Of a stretch of 64,000 bases of DNA, positions 41,586 to 54,163 are shown in pieces. The first letter of the stretch is position 1; every line of letters begins with the position of its first letter. Both the position numbers and the translations under genes were made by a program. The DNA is from Agelas oroides (lineage: Eukaryota; Porifera; Demospongiae; Agelasida; Agelasidae), in contig OX422183.1 in NCBI GenBank assembly GCA_949130485.1, forward strand, positions 3,422,136 through 3,486,135, read 5' to 3'. The notes beneath the pieces were generated by a model. It made no database searches. It saw only the letters and a list, made by a program, of their open reading frames with translations, and had not been told where the DNA came from.

Positions 41586-42657
41586 TGTATAGTCTTGTAC
41601 CCAGGCCTTCACTCCTGGGTATAGTATGAGGGCCTGGGTACGATGGCCTTGGTACAAGGGCCCGGGTAGGAGGGACTGGGTACGAGGGACTGGGTACGAG
41701 GGCCTTGATACGAGGGCCTGGGTAGGAGGCCTGGGTACGGGGGCCTGGGTACGAGGGACTGGGTATGAGGGACTGGGTATGAGGGCCTGGGTAGGAGGGG
41801 CTGGGTAGGAGGGCCTGGATAGAGGGCCTGGACAGAGGGCCTGGGTATGAGGGCCTGGGTACGAGGGCCTGGGTAGGAGGGCCTGGATAGAGGGCCTGGA
41901 CAGAGGGCCTGGGTACAAGGGCCTGGGTATGAGGGCCTAGGTAGGAGGGCCTGGGTACGGGGGCCTGGGTACGAGGGACTGGGTATGAGGGCCTGGGTAT
42001 GAGGGCCTGGGTAGGAGGGCCTGGGTAGGAGGGCCTGGACAGAGGGCCTGGGTACGAGGGCCTGGGTACGAGGGCCTGGGTACGAGGGCCTGGGTACGGG
42101 GGCCTGGGTACGAGGGACTGGGTATGAGGGACTGGGTATGAGGGACTGGGTATGAGGGCCTGGGTATGAGGGCCTGGGTAGGAGGGCCTGGGTAGGAGGG
42201 CCTGGGTAGGAGGGCCTGGATAGAGGGCCTGGATAGAGGGCCTGGGTACGAGGGCCTGGGTATGAGGGCCTGGGTACGAGGGCCTGGGTACGGGGGCCTG
42301 GGTACGGGGGCCTGGGTACGAGGGCCTGGGTATGAGGGCCTGGGTACGGGGGCCTGGGTACGAGGGACTGGGTACGAGGGCCTGGGTACGAGGGCCTGGG
42401 TAGGAGGGCCTGGGTAGGAGGGCCTGGGTAGGAGGGCCTGGATAGAGGGCCTGGACAGAGGGCCTGGGTACGAGGGCCTGGGTATGAGGGCCTGGGTACG
42501 AGGGCCTGGGTACGGGGGCCTGGGTACGGGGGCCTGGGTAGGAGGGCCTGGGTAGGAGGGCCTGGGTAGGAGGGCCTGGGTAGGAGGGCCTGGGTAGGAG
42601 GGCCTGGGTAGGTGGGCCTGGGTACGGGGGCCTTGTTATAAGGGCCTGGGTACAAGA
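41586..42657. repeat. 14-bp minisatellite, copy B (expanded)
   Basis: About 74 units of the GGCCTGGGTAGGAG family, almost twice the copy A length. The same inverted edges are present. This is the only array that is much longer in copy B. A 393-codon minus-strand frame through it is an artefact. Confidence 0.95.
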
Positions 42658-43138
42658 GGCAATTATGACAACTCAAATCTGGAAGCCTCGGTTTTATGAT
42701 TGATTGAAAATTGGCCAACTTTGCTTGTACAGAACTCCATACATAAAGACAGCAATTTACAATAGAGGATCTGCTTAGTGATATGAACATGTCTACAGTA
42801 GCTCATTGGAAAGGCCAGGGAACATTTGATTAATTTCCACACAATCTCTGCAATCATGCAATGTTCTATGACCACCAACATGACTTATACCACATTACAT
42901 CACTTTCTAAGTATTTCATTGGATGAATGCAGCGGAGTGTAACAGGTCGTATATTACTATTACGTAAAATTGTAAAATAATAGTTTGCACAAAACTTGCA
43001 TTCTGCTCTGCAAAATGTATGATATACAGAATAGTGGGTGACTTCATATAACACCCAGGCCTATTTTTTTAGGGAGATGTGGTTCGTTGATTGTTCATAC
43101 ACACACAGTTTACTGTCTCAATGTGGTATAAATTGGAC

Positions 43139-43250
43139 ATACTACCTATACTCAGAGTATAAACACGATATACAGCTCACCCTCGGCTGCACCTCAAGTA
43201 AACCATCTAGCGAGAGTATATCGTGTTTATACTTCCCTGTATAGGTAGTA
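43139..43250. repeat. Palindromic MITE-like element, copy B
   Basis: Counterpart of 1667-1789, about 11 bp shorter in the loop. Confidence 0.68.
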
Positions 43251-43450
43251 GCTCCAGTACATGTTACCATGGGAACCAGACACTTACAAAGGGGTCTATA
43301 TATGATACATGTACTTTAAAGGTGACCTTATCTGTCTGGTGGGCGTGTCCATAGAGAAAAGGAGAAAACATGTAAACTGCGATTATGTCGAGATGTCTGT
43401 TGATGGAGTCATGATCTTGTTCAAGCCATCTTTTCGCTGTGATATCTGGC

Positions 43451-43493
43451 GTGTGTGTGAGGGTGTGTGAGTGTGTGTGAGTGTGTGTGAGTG

Positions 43494-43568
<75 letters not shown>
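43451..43568. repeat. (GT)n microsatellite, copy B
   Basis: Counterpart of 1981-2128, about 30 bp shorter. Confidence 0.97.
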
Positions 43569-43571
<3 letters not shown>

Positions 43572-45408
43572 ACAGCAGTTACTAACTTGCAGAGCAGAAA
43601 GCATGATACTTCCATGTATACACACACCACCACACAACATGCAGCTACGTACATGTAGGTAGTAAACATACTTGACCAATAAGATGTTATATAAGATCAT
43701 TAGATAAGGTATTGCGTAATACCAAGACACTCTTGACAACATGCACTTTGTTACTCTGAATATGTATCTAGCCAATCAGATGCAAGCTCTAATGTCAACA
43801 ACAAGACCAATATAAGATTAATAGATAAGATGGCACATTGCATCATACTACAGCACTTTAGTGTGTAACCAGCCAATCAAATGTGAGCATCAGAGAGTGG
43901 CTAAAATTCAATATTAACGCTGCTAGTTGTAAAAGATCAAACAAGAGGTCTTGTTAATAACAAATAAACCACTCAATTTAATTCTCTACAAGTCACTTTG
44001 GTAATTGTACTGTATTTCAACTTCAAGCCTTGTGGCTGATGGCCTTGTAGTGCAATAGTGGGCATAAACCAGAAACGATTATTGCACTTGTGTTGATAGC
44101 TCACCCACCACTTTAATATACTGTATTTTGGCTTCTGCTGAGAGCTAGCTAGCACTGAAAATTCAAACCATTCTGTGCAGATTCGCAAGTTTAGAATAGT
44201 GAGAACCTATCTACACAATACAACAAACGACATCATGTGGTCAAAGTGGATGATGTCACTTGGTGTCAACAGCAGAGGGGGCTATACAACCACTCAAGGA
44301 CACTGCTCACAGTTTGGGGAAGTGGGATCCACGGAACTGGGCAGAACGGGGGCAGCTTCGTCTTCATCCGAGGAGTCTGGGACACCAGAGTCTGAGTCTT
44401 CCACATACTGGGAAAGAAAGGGTTAAAACTATAATTAGACTTTTCTGTATAAGGGGTTAACTAAACTTCTCTGCGACTGGGAGGAAGGAGTTAACTAAAC
44501 CTCTCTATAGACTGAAAGGAAGGAGTTAACTACACCTCTCTATAGATTCAAATGAAGGGGTTAAACAAGCTAATAAAAGTAGAAACTAAGGCTAACAAGG
44601 TATGAGTTTTGCATGGCAATGACTTGAGGGGGAGTTGATGTTCAATCTATTCATAGTTGTCACAAAGAGGTGTTTCAAAGTTTTAGCACGTGTGGGTGGA
44701 TCAAAGAACCTCTGCACATTACCTTTGCTAAGATGCGTATCTCTAGCGTCAGAGGCACTCCTGGGTGTCCTGGGTGTCAGGTGGACGTCTGAGGGAGTGG
44801 CACAATCTCAGAAAGTTCCAGTGGTCTATTGTCAACACTACTATGAGTTATTGTCTGACTTGTTTGATGTTATATTTGTCACCCGCTACGTTGTGCATAG
44901 ACAATTGTCTAGAAATGTGCCAAACCTCCAGACATCCAACTGACATTCAGGTACAGCTACCGAGTATGTTAGATCTTTTTTGGCTCATACTGTCGCAGCT
45001 TCGCTGCTTCAAAGTGCATGTGAAAAGTTTAAAGCACGTACATGTAAGTTGTAGAAAGGTGTACATACACATACTAAACGGCTCAGGGTGTGGGCAGGAT
45101 GCTCTTAATACTGTGAATAACAAAACCCGGGGGGTGGGAGGCCCGGGTACTAGACTAATTCTACTAGCAGCTACCTGTACACTGTAAAGCACTAGATAGA
45201 CTTTGTAGCCCCATCGTAACTTTTCTGCATGCAAGGCTAGTCCTACTAGAAGCTAAAACACTGGACAACGGACCAAGAATTTCTAGACCCATCGTGTGAC
45301 AGGGATTTTTCTTCTCTTATCGTGCATGCAATTATCATTAACCACAACTACTTACAAATCCCTCAGCAAAAATAAATTATCCGCATTCTTGTACTCTAGG
45401 ATATTCAT

Positions 45409-46087
45409 AAGGCCAGCCACCTGACTGCATTCTAAGCATGAGATAGAAGTCCCCATCTCCCAATAGTCACCCCACCCCATCTCCCAGTCACCCCACCCCA
45501 TCTCCCAGTCACCCCAGTGCAGCTGATGAGGTCTGGTATTGGTCAAGACGCATCCTGTGCAGTGGGTGACTTTGCATAACATCTAGGCCTGTTTGATAAC
45601 CGTTTCCTGTTACATGCTTGAAAAGGAGCTTATACTAGGAGTACTCATGTATATGCCCCCGTGCCAGTGCACATGTGCCATCCTGCATGTGCACAGTGGA
45701 CTGGGCACCCCCCACTCTCCAGTTGACAACAATATTCTTCTGCTTCCTTGTCAACACAAACCAAGAAATGGGAAGTTTAGGAAACGAGGATAATGGAGTG
45801 CCTTATTTGCTTTCTCTTTCTCTGAGTTGCCAGCCATCAGCTTCGCTCAGCATTTGACTCCTCTACACCCAACAATCCAAAGTATCCAAGCTGCAAATGC
45901 TACCCTACACCATCCTCCTCACCACCACTGCCAAACAATGACAACACTGTCCTCCCTAATCAGTTAGCTCCACTGCCAGCACAGCTGATGAGGCCTGGGT
46001 ATGGGCCGAAATGTATCCTGTGCAGTGGGTGACTTTGCATAACATCTAGGCCTGCCTTTTTAGGGAGATGTGGTTCATCGATTGTGC
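45409..46087 (+). mobile_element. Two-ribozyme array of the hammerhead element, copy B
   Basis: The first hammerhead is at 45508-45570 (GAAA changed to AAGA, likely dead) and the second at 45979-46023 (intact core). The two expected cleavage sites, after 45554 and 46017, are 463 bp apart. Both are followed by the same sequence, GTGGGTGACTTTGCATAACA. Copy A has one ribozyme and lacks the 463 bp. Such monomer/dimer states can interconvert by recombination, or reflect insertion of multimeric copies as in retrozymes. Confidence 0.85.
45979..46023 (+). ncRNA. Type I hammerhead ribozyme, intact core with compensating changes
   Basis: Stem I GCACAG/CTGTGC is perfect and differs from 33568-33573 by a compensating G-C to A-U change. 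CTGATGA is at 45985-45991, stem II is GGCC/GGCC around TGGGTATG, GAAA is at 46008-46011, and stem III is TGTA with a U-A pair replacing C-G. UC at 46016-46017 precedes cleavage. The outer stem I strand GTCACCC is missing upstream, so stem I is shorter than in 33559-33621. Confidence 0.85.
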
Positions 46088-46740
46088 GTACAAACGTCAG
46101 TCACACAAATAACAAGTCACAAAAAAGTTTCTGAATGAAAACAAGCGCATGTAGAGATGGAGCCCTCAAAAAAAAAACAATACAAACTAGATGGGAATGA
46201 CACCACAATACTTTCACACCATCCCTACATCTTGCGCCATTTTGCCAACTATGCACACCACAAAAACTCTTTACATGCACATTAGCCTATTCACACCCAC
46301 CTAAATGAATGCGTAACTACGGGCACTGCAGCACTGCTCACTCCACAGCCTTCCACATACAAGACAACCCATACCTGCATGCCAAGTCTGCCATGCCCAG
46401 TAGCAATTAAATTGGAAACTCCCCTAAAAGACAGGCTTCCTGTGCTGAACACTGGTTCAAACAGGTTTGAATGTGCTTTCACCCTTGACAATTCACTCTG
46501 TCACGGAAGCACTCGATAATGACTGATGTGGCTCATAGAGGCTGTTGACTAATCTAACACAGACATTTAGAGCATGTCGTTTGTGCACTTTTAATGTGGC
46601 CACAATTTTTTCCGGGGCCATCGCTACATATGGCGTACTACCATACACCATGATACACACAGGAATGCAACACGAGGTTAATCAGGATGTTGAGCAATTG
46701 TAACAATAATAGTTTACTGGTTTCTAAAGGATTGTGGAGG

Positions 46741-46968
46741 CTGGTGGTTGTCTGGTGGTCGTAGCTCAGTGGTGGTTGTCTGGTGGTCGTAGCTCAGTGG
46801 TGGTTGTATGGTGGTCGTAGCTCAGTGGTGGTTGTCTGGTGGTCGTAGCTCAGTGGTGGTTGTCTGGTGGTCGTAGCTCAGTGGTGGTTGTCTGGTGGTC
46901 GTAGCTCAGTGGTGGTTGTCTGGTGGTCGTAGCTCAGTGGTGGTTGTCCGGTGGTCGTAGCTCAGTGG
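46741..46968 (+). repeat. 28-bp box A minisatellite, copy B
   Basis: About eight units of the array at 4903-5384. Confidence 0.93.
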
Positions 46969-47290
46969 TCAAAGCAACGGTAGCTTAAGCCAATGATTCT
47001 GGGTTCAATCTCCAGTGAGTGATGGCTCCTCTGTTTCATCTCATACCATTAAACATATAGATATTTATTTTAATTTTTTCAGCTGCTCTAAAGCAGACTT
47101 TTCTGCATGCAAGGTTAGTCTTACTAAAGGTAAAACACTGGACAATGGACCAAGACTTTCTAGCCCCATTGTACGACAGGGACTTTTCTTCCCTTATCGC
47201 TCGTGTACTTATCTTCACCCAACATTAACCACAACTGCCGGTAAACCCCTCATAGCAAAAACAAATTACCCACATTCTTCTACATGTACT
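46951..47290 (+). mobile_element. tRNA-derived SINE-like element, copy B
   Basis: Box A is at 46958-46968 and box B at 47002-47013, with the same 44-base spacing and nearly the same sequence as 5358-5700. Confidence 0.72.
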
Positions 47291-47846
47291 CTAGAGTATT
47301 CATTGGTTAGTATTCATACAAAGCTCAATCAAACCAATGAATACACACAGGAATGCAGCGTCAAGTTAATCAAGACCTAAAGCAATTGTAACCATGCTGT
47401 CAACAGAAGACCAACATCAAGTTAATCAAAACATCTTCCAGAGTGGCCTGGGTACAAGGCTAAACTCAGTGGTCAAAACACTCAAGCCAGCAACTGTGGG
47501 TTTATTTCCAGAGAGTGGTCCCAGACTCAAAGTTAGACGAGGTTTTTCACTTCTTTGTCTCTTATTTACAGCTGCTCTAAAGCAGACTTTTCTGCATACA
47601 AGGCTAGTCCTAGTGCAAGCGGACAATGGGCTACAACTTTATAGCCCCATTGTACGACAAGGATTTTTATTCCCTTATCTTGTGTGCAATCACCCTTATT
47701 CATATTAACCACAACTGGTAAAACCCTCACAGCAAAATAAATTACCTGCATCTCATACCATCAAACATGCAGTTATTTTTATCTTATATTTTTCAGCTGC
47801 TCTAAAGCAGTGCATGCAAGGCTAATCCTACTAGAAGCTAAAACAC

Positions 47847-48124
47847 CGAATAACAGACCGAGGCTTTCTGGCCCCATCAGCCCTATCGTGTGACAGGGAT
47901 TTTTCTTCCCTTATCATGCACGCAATTATCCTTATCTCACACTTGCTGGTAAACCCCTCCTAGCAAAAATAAATTACCCGCATTCTGAATAACGGACCGA
48001 GGCTTTCTAGCCCCATCATGCGACAGGGATTTTTCTTCCCTTATCACCTTATCATGCACGCAATTATCCTTATCTCACACTTGCCGGTAAACCCCTCCTA
48101 GCAAAAATAAATTACCCGCATTCT
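47847..48124 (+). repeat. 130-bp array, copy B (two units)
   Basis: Counterpart of 6246-7034 with four fewer units; one unit carries a small CTTATCAC duplication. Confidence 0.9.
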
Positions 48125-49404
48125 TCTACTCTAGACTATTCATAGAAAGGTCAATTGCACAAATGAATACACACAGGAATGCAGCGTCAAGTTAATCAAC
48201 ACCTCAAACAATTGTCAACAGAAGACCAACATCAGGTTAATCAAAACGTCTTCTAGAGTGGCCTGGGTACAAGGCTAAACTCAGTGGTCAAAGCACTAGT
48301 CAAGCCAATGACTATGGGTTTGATGGCTGTCACCTTCCTCTATGTTTGTTTCATACCATCTATTTTCATCTTCTGTTTATTTACAGCCGAGTTAAGACGC
48401 TTTGTTTCTGTGCTTCCAAACGTCCACCTAATGTTCACCTAATGTCCAGGAACATCACTTCATGCAACAGTTTTACACACCAGGCCTTAGTACTGTAAGC
48501 AACAAGAATGAGGTTGAATGCCTGAGAGACCCAACAGAGAGGTGCCTGGTAAATCTTTAGCTATCCAAACAATTAGGCTTGTTCATGATCAAGTTTTCCA
48601 GACTCACTCCGACAATGTCCGTGTTCTTCTAATGGCGTGAGAAATGTTTGTGTCTTGCCAAGCTGCGCCTTTAATATACGCAGTCACAAAGTCACATGTG
48701 TTACCATGGATACATTTGATTGTAATACATGATTGATAAAAGAGAAACCACTTAAATGCTGTCCTTGTACTCACACTTCGGCCATAAATTTTTGCCTTAG
48801 AGCCTTGTTCCTAGGCCTTTGCCACCTCCAGTATTACATGTGTATATAAGTATTGATCACCATAGTACAAAGCTATACCGGAAAGTATCACGTGGTATAT
48901 ACTGTCTGTATTGTTACGAGTCCGCAGCATGAGTAACAATGCCAACGGCAACAAACAAGTGATATTTTTGGGGGGAATAGCTTGGTACTATATGATAATG
49001 ATTTCATCATATGAACCTTCGATTTCATTGCACGTTCAGATGCAGCGTATGTGACTTGTAGTACCTCGCATGATGACGTCTTGTAGCAAAAGATATGGCT
49101 TTTTATAAACTGCATGCAGTTGCAAGGCTTCCCCATTGACTCCCATACATCGTGAGATAGAAGTATGATAAACGATTGTATCCAGGAGGGGGAAAGTCTG
49201 GGAGATTGTGTCACACTCAGTGATGATCAGCGCATATACAAGTCCTTATATGGGGCAGTTTAAAGCAATTGCAGTAAAGAGGTATGCACAACAAAAAAAG
49301 TAACCATATACCCAAGGAGCTGACTAAGTGGGCCTGCCATTACAACATGGGAGTTTCAATCAAATGTGTGGCAATTTGTGCTCTTCTCTCAACCACTCCT
49401 CAAA

Positions 49405-49531
49405 TGCACCCTCTCTTCATTACACACCCTCTCTTCATTACGCACCCTCTCTTCATTACGCACGCACCCTCTCTTCATTACGCACGCACCCTCTCTTCAT
49501 TACATACCCTCTGTTCGTTATGCACCCTTTC
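49405..49531. repeat. 18-bp minisatellite, copy B
   Basis: About seven units against about 23 in copy A. Two units carry an extra CGCA. Confidence 0.93.
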
Positions 49532-49536
49532 TTTTA

Positions 49537-49881
49537 GGGCTGCCATGACATGGCTAAATTTTATATCATATGTCATGTCATTTTATGTCATGATATGACG
49601 ATATGTCATGACATGAAGTTAATTTTAATCCATCACTGCATGAAAACAATCAAGTGACTCATTAACTGGTATGTTTGGTAAGTTACGAGTACATGTGACC
49701 TTTCACAAGTAGGAATTGGTCTGTTGGCTCAAATTTCCTACATTCTGTGTCAGCTTCTTGTGTGTTCAGGTAAATCCAAGTTACGTAATTATGAATATCG
49801 ATATAGACTTGGCTTATGTCATATCATGTCGAGACTACCTTATGTCATGACATAACGACATACGATATATTGTGGCAGCCC
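49537..49881. mobile_element. MITE with GGGCTGCCA ends, copy B
   Basis: Counterpart of 8708-9052 at the same site and of the same length. Confidence 0.7.
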
Positions 49882-52800
49882 AACTCTCTTTATTATGTGT
49901 TGATTATGCATACCTGTGCGCAGCAGCATTGTCTTGGCTAGTGAAGGTTGATTTTAAACAAACAAACCACCCCCTTACAGGGTTTGGGGTGCCGTTAGCT
50001 GGCTTGAAATAAGACACAGGAATGCACTAACACTATAACGGCATGTCACTGCAGCCTTGTTCCAGGCTCCTATCCTGTTGCTTGTAGTCCAGTAAAGTGG
50101 GAGAGGGCCTGGTATCTTTCCTCACATGAGCATGTGACTAGTGTAACACTCAAAACCTATGGCACAACACTCACTCAATAAATGTTCAGATACCCGAGTT
50201 GAGAGGCAAAATGTTACTGCTGTAAGGGCTTTAAACATACAGTGTTCGGAACTACGTGTAGATCAACTCATTGCAGATACTTATATAGTCGCAGAAACGT
50301 TTCAAATTTCAAAAAAAAAAATGTTAGTTTTTAGTGTCTGAAGAAAACTAACAGAGAATTCAAAACTTTCTGAAGGAAATGTCACAACTGGTCACTTTCA
50401 GGTTGTAGCTTGTAGCAGTGATTCATCTCATGACAAGAACACACGACAAAAGACTAACAGCAAGTAGTTGAAATTTGAAAAGTTTCTGAAACTAAGAACC
50501 TGCAACAAGTTGACCTACATTTAGTTCTGAATCCCTGTGAAAGCCAAAACACTCCACTACATCTGACGTCTTCCTGTTTGACATCTTACAGAGAGTTTCA
50601 GAGGATGAGGAGTTAGAAAGGAAGCAGCAACCCTTGATGTGTATACTTACACTACTAATATTGGGTTTTGTTCCAACTGTCTTCACTTCTGCGCCAACGA
50701 CAACCAAAGCAACCAGTTGAAATGTCGGCAATAAATTTTCTAACTTTAAGTTAGTAACAGAAAAATGTTGCTTTATGGAGTATAACTACATGCACAGCAC
50801 CTGATGTCGCCACTTTCAAAGTGTAGGAAATCAGCTGCTGGAGGGCAAGGGATGGTATCTTTTTGTCAAATACAAAATAAAGGCACTTGAGAAATGCTTC
50901 TAGAATAAAAAAGCCACTGTTCTGTACTTTAATATACAAAAGCTTTTCGGTTTTCAATACTACACATGCAGCCAAAGTGGAGCTTTGTTCTCAGGCTCCT
51001 CAGCTATTGTCGACAAAGCTGGGAGGAGCCTGAGACCAAAAGTTTGTATTGGTTCTTTCAAGACGACCAAGAAAGCTTTTAATATGCAAATGTAAACGCA
51101 ACAGCTCTTCCCGTAGACGTCGCCAAGGCCACAATCCACAATTTTGCTGCATATTCGTTTTGTCAACAGGATTTCCCTTACGTTCACGCAGGCAGTTGGC
51201 TATTAAAAAATTCAACTCCTGGACTTGGGGGACGAGAAACCAGCACTAAAACATAACATTTAGGGAGTAACTATTCAGATGTTTTAGATCTCTTAGCTAC
51301 TTTCTAGTAAGTTGTGCTTACACGAACTGACATGCAACAATCAGCCAACACATGTACGGACCATGAGATTAATAAGGTAGACAATAATGGAGATAATGGC
51401 CAGAGAGGCAGATCCCAAAAGGGTGCAGGTAGGGAGAGGGGGGGAGGAGATAAGACACCAACACACACCAAATAGTGGTCCAACAATGAACACACAAACA
51501 AAGCCCACTCCGCCCACTCCAAATCAATTGGAATCTCCTTTTCATTCCCACCCACACAAAGCCCACACCAATATGGCACATAAAGTTTTGGGCAAAACAA
51601 ACTCAACAAATACCAAATACTGTACAACAGCAGTCATCCAAACACTCCTTTATCAAATTTTGGCTAGCGTTCTGCCCGAAACCTCCTCCTACCTACACAA
51701 GATCGAGCCATGGCTCATGTACTATGAACAATAGTCAAAACATCTGTTGATTATAAAACAGCTCGTCTTAAAAGTAAGCGGAAGGTATGTTTAAAAGGAT
51801 AATGGTAACTTCCAATTGTTGCACACCTGGTTAGTATCAAGTACGTGTACATTTGCTTGTAATTTCCACAGTTAGAGGAACAATGCAAGGCCTGAACATT
51901 GACTCTGGAGTGGCACAAGGAACACCACAGCAAAACAGCAGTGACTACCACCACTAGACTCACTTCCCAGGTCTTCCCACCATCCACTGGAGATTTACAT
52001 CACATAACCGTAATTCCGTACACTAAACTTGAGCCGCCATCTTGGTCTACAGCATGCAAAGTATGTCAATGACAGTATATGCAGTATTGATTGAAAACCT
52101 GTTCATACAGCTGTTTTAACTTACAAAGCAGTGGCCGGTACATTGTCTGATCCAACATATATACAATATTTCTTCAAGTAGACGCTGCCCTCAAATAGTA
52201 ACCACAGCTGTTATACACGGCACACATATGCATGTACAAATAATTTCAGACAACGGTCACCAAGCTAGCACTAAGGGCTGTTTAAGTTCTACAACTCAGA
52301 TGACTGAGAGGCTGCGTGTACTACTGCCAATGTCTGTCAGGCCTAGCTGTATTGCCTGTACGTACCTTCTTCAGCCGTCATTGGCTTTCCAAAGAATTAA
52401 CGCCGCCAGCTGCACAAAAAACTAACAGCGAATAAAATAGTAGCTGCGGCGTCTGATTGAGGAACTACGGTAGCTGTTTTAACTTACAAAGCAGTGGTAC
52501 ATTGTCTGATTCAACACATACTATAAGCATTATAAGTATCTCTTTCCATTCGCCACAGAAGCTACTACCTCCCTGTACACCAACATGGCAGCTGTTTCCA
52601 TTTTCCTTTGTATTCTCAAATTTTCACACGACTTTGCTGTTTCAAAACAAGTGTAGAGCAATAAGAGCCGGATGATGATGTCACATGAAAAAAACTCTGT
52701 TGTTGATTACTTACAGTTTTGTGTACTGTAAGCAATCGACAACCTGCCAGTGGGTGGGGGCGTGGGATTGAGGTTATCTTGTCACATTTGCCAAGACTGA

Positions 52801-53390
52801 GCTATTGCAAAGTGGCGATAATTTCATTCCAGGTACAGATTGTCACCTGATAATTACCACCAAAATGTTAATCTCTGCTGAAGGAGCTACCATATATGGT
52901 ATACCCAGTATTCGGCCAACAAACTCTACAGTATTGCTACTGTCATTTAGATCACCCACAAACATGGCCTGTTCCAAGTCGAAGAAGATTCTGCACATGC
53001 GCAAAACATCGGTGTGGGACAGAAAGGGGGTGGGAGTTTGTTTAGTACTACCGCCTTACCTCCGAACTGGACACGCTCTCAAGTCCAGGAATGTCTTCGT
53101 CTGAGCTGTCTTCACTTGACATCCTCGTTCAACAGCCAAAAAATGTACGATCTTGTTTACTGTCGGCTCTACATCAATAACACCAGTACCACCCTCTCCA
53201 AGAATCAGCGCACGTTCTTGCTTTTCCGTATACCACCTGCTTTATGTACAGACATGCTCATGAGGAAAAACTTACGGGTTTACCTCAAATTTAGATTTTA
53301 GATTTTAACCGTTTCTTTACGAAATTTAACAACCGCATACGTAAACATATACAAACATGAGTATGCAGCGGCAGTCTATTGCACAATCAC

Positions 53391-53571
53391 TGGACAGGAC
53401 TAGTGGACTAGCTGGAGTAGTGGACTGGACCAGTGGGCTGGAGTAGTGGACTGGACTAGTGTACTGGACTAGTGGACTGGACTAGTGGACTGGACTGGTG
53501 GACTGGACTGGTGGACAGGCTAGTGGACTGGACTGGTGGACTGGACTGGTGGACTGGACTGGTGGACATTG
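53391..53571. repeat. GGACTGGACTAGT minisatellite, copy B
   Basis: Counterpart of 12038-12243 with more GGACTGGTG units. Confidence 0.9.
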
Positions 53572-53673
53572 ATTTTAAGCTTCCTAACAACTTGTGGAGT
53601 TGTGTGGAAACCCTGTAGCCTTCTCTCTGTCAGTCTTTGTGCAAATAACTTACTATCTACGGTACTACAGTAA

Positions 53674-54044
53674 GGCCACTCCAAATGAGACTTTAGTTTC
53701 CCGTCCTGACTTCTGTGATTTTACATGCGGGCGGGCGGTCTATTACCATTAACCATTACTATGAATCTCATTATAAATTCGTCCGAAATAAAATCTAACT
53801 GTGTCGGAATGTGCGCATCCTGGAGCTGTCGAACCCATTCACACTACTATCGTTCCACCGAATCTGCCAACTTTGGCGCAATGCTTTTACACGAGTCTAC
53901 GTTTGCTACTGTACTGCGTACTAGTGCGCGCGTAGTACGTTGGACGGCGCTGCAGTTAATAATGGACATAATGGTCAAATGGCGCGGTAGACTCCGGAGG
54001 GGGCGGGCGGAGGACGGGAAACTATAGTCTCATTTGGAGTGGCC
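53674..54044. mobile_element. PIF/Harbinger-type MITE, copy B only
   Basis: 371 bp flanked by TAA (53671-53673 and 54045-54047). Ends GGCCACTCCAAATGAGACTT and its inverse pair over 34 bp with one mismatch. Copy A has the empty site with one TAA at 12348-12350. A 3-bp TAA/TTA duplication is typical of PIF/Harbinger. The interior is CpG-rich and encodes no transposase. Confidence 0.95.
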
Positions 54045-54163
54045 TAATAATGAAGGTCTTTGTATCCAGCATGTACATGTAATGGCTTTCTTCCCCTATA
54101 TATCATAGTGTAGACAACTTAACTTAACAGTGAAGGTCCTAGAACTACAATTGATGTTTGCAG

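Larger units (their letters stand above)
41473..53122 (-). pseudogene. Gene X, copy B
   Basis: Exons matching copy A: 53060-53122 (same ATG start, better donor GTAAGG), 52366-52409 (10 bp shorter than in A, so frameshifted), 50651-50743 (31 codons, one more than A, in frame), 44723-44806 (weak), 44311-44407 and 41473-41516. A further open stretch, 51000-51215, reads ANCLRERKGNPVDKTNMQQN and LREELLRLHLHIKSFLGRLE and looks coding only in this copy. So copies A and B are damaged in different exons. Exons of gene Y lie further downstream on the same strand and may be its continuation. Confidence 0.42.

Noticed and set aside
41609-42790. 393-codon proline-rich minus-strand frame (also 556-1413 in copy A)
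   Set aside because: Produced by the 14-bp minisatellite, which lacks stops in several frames; length varies between copies.
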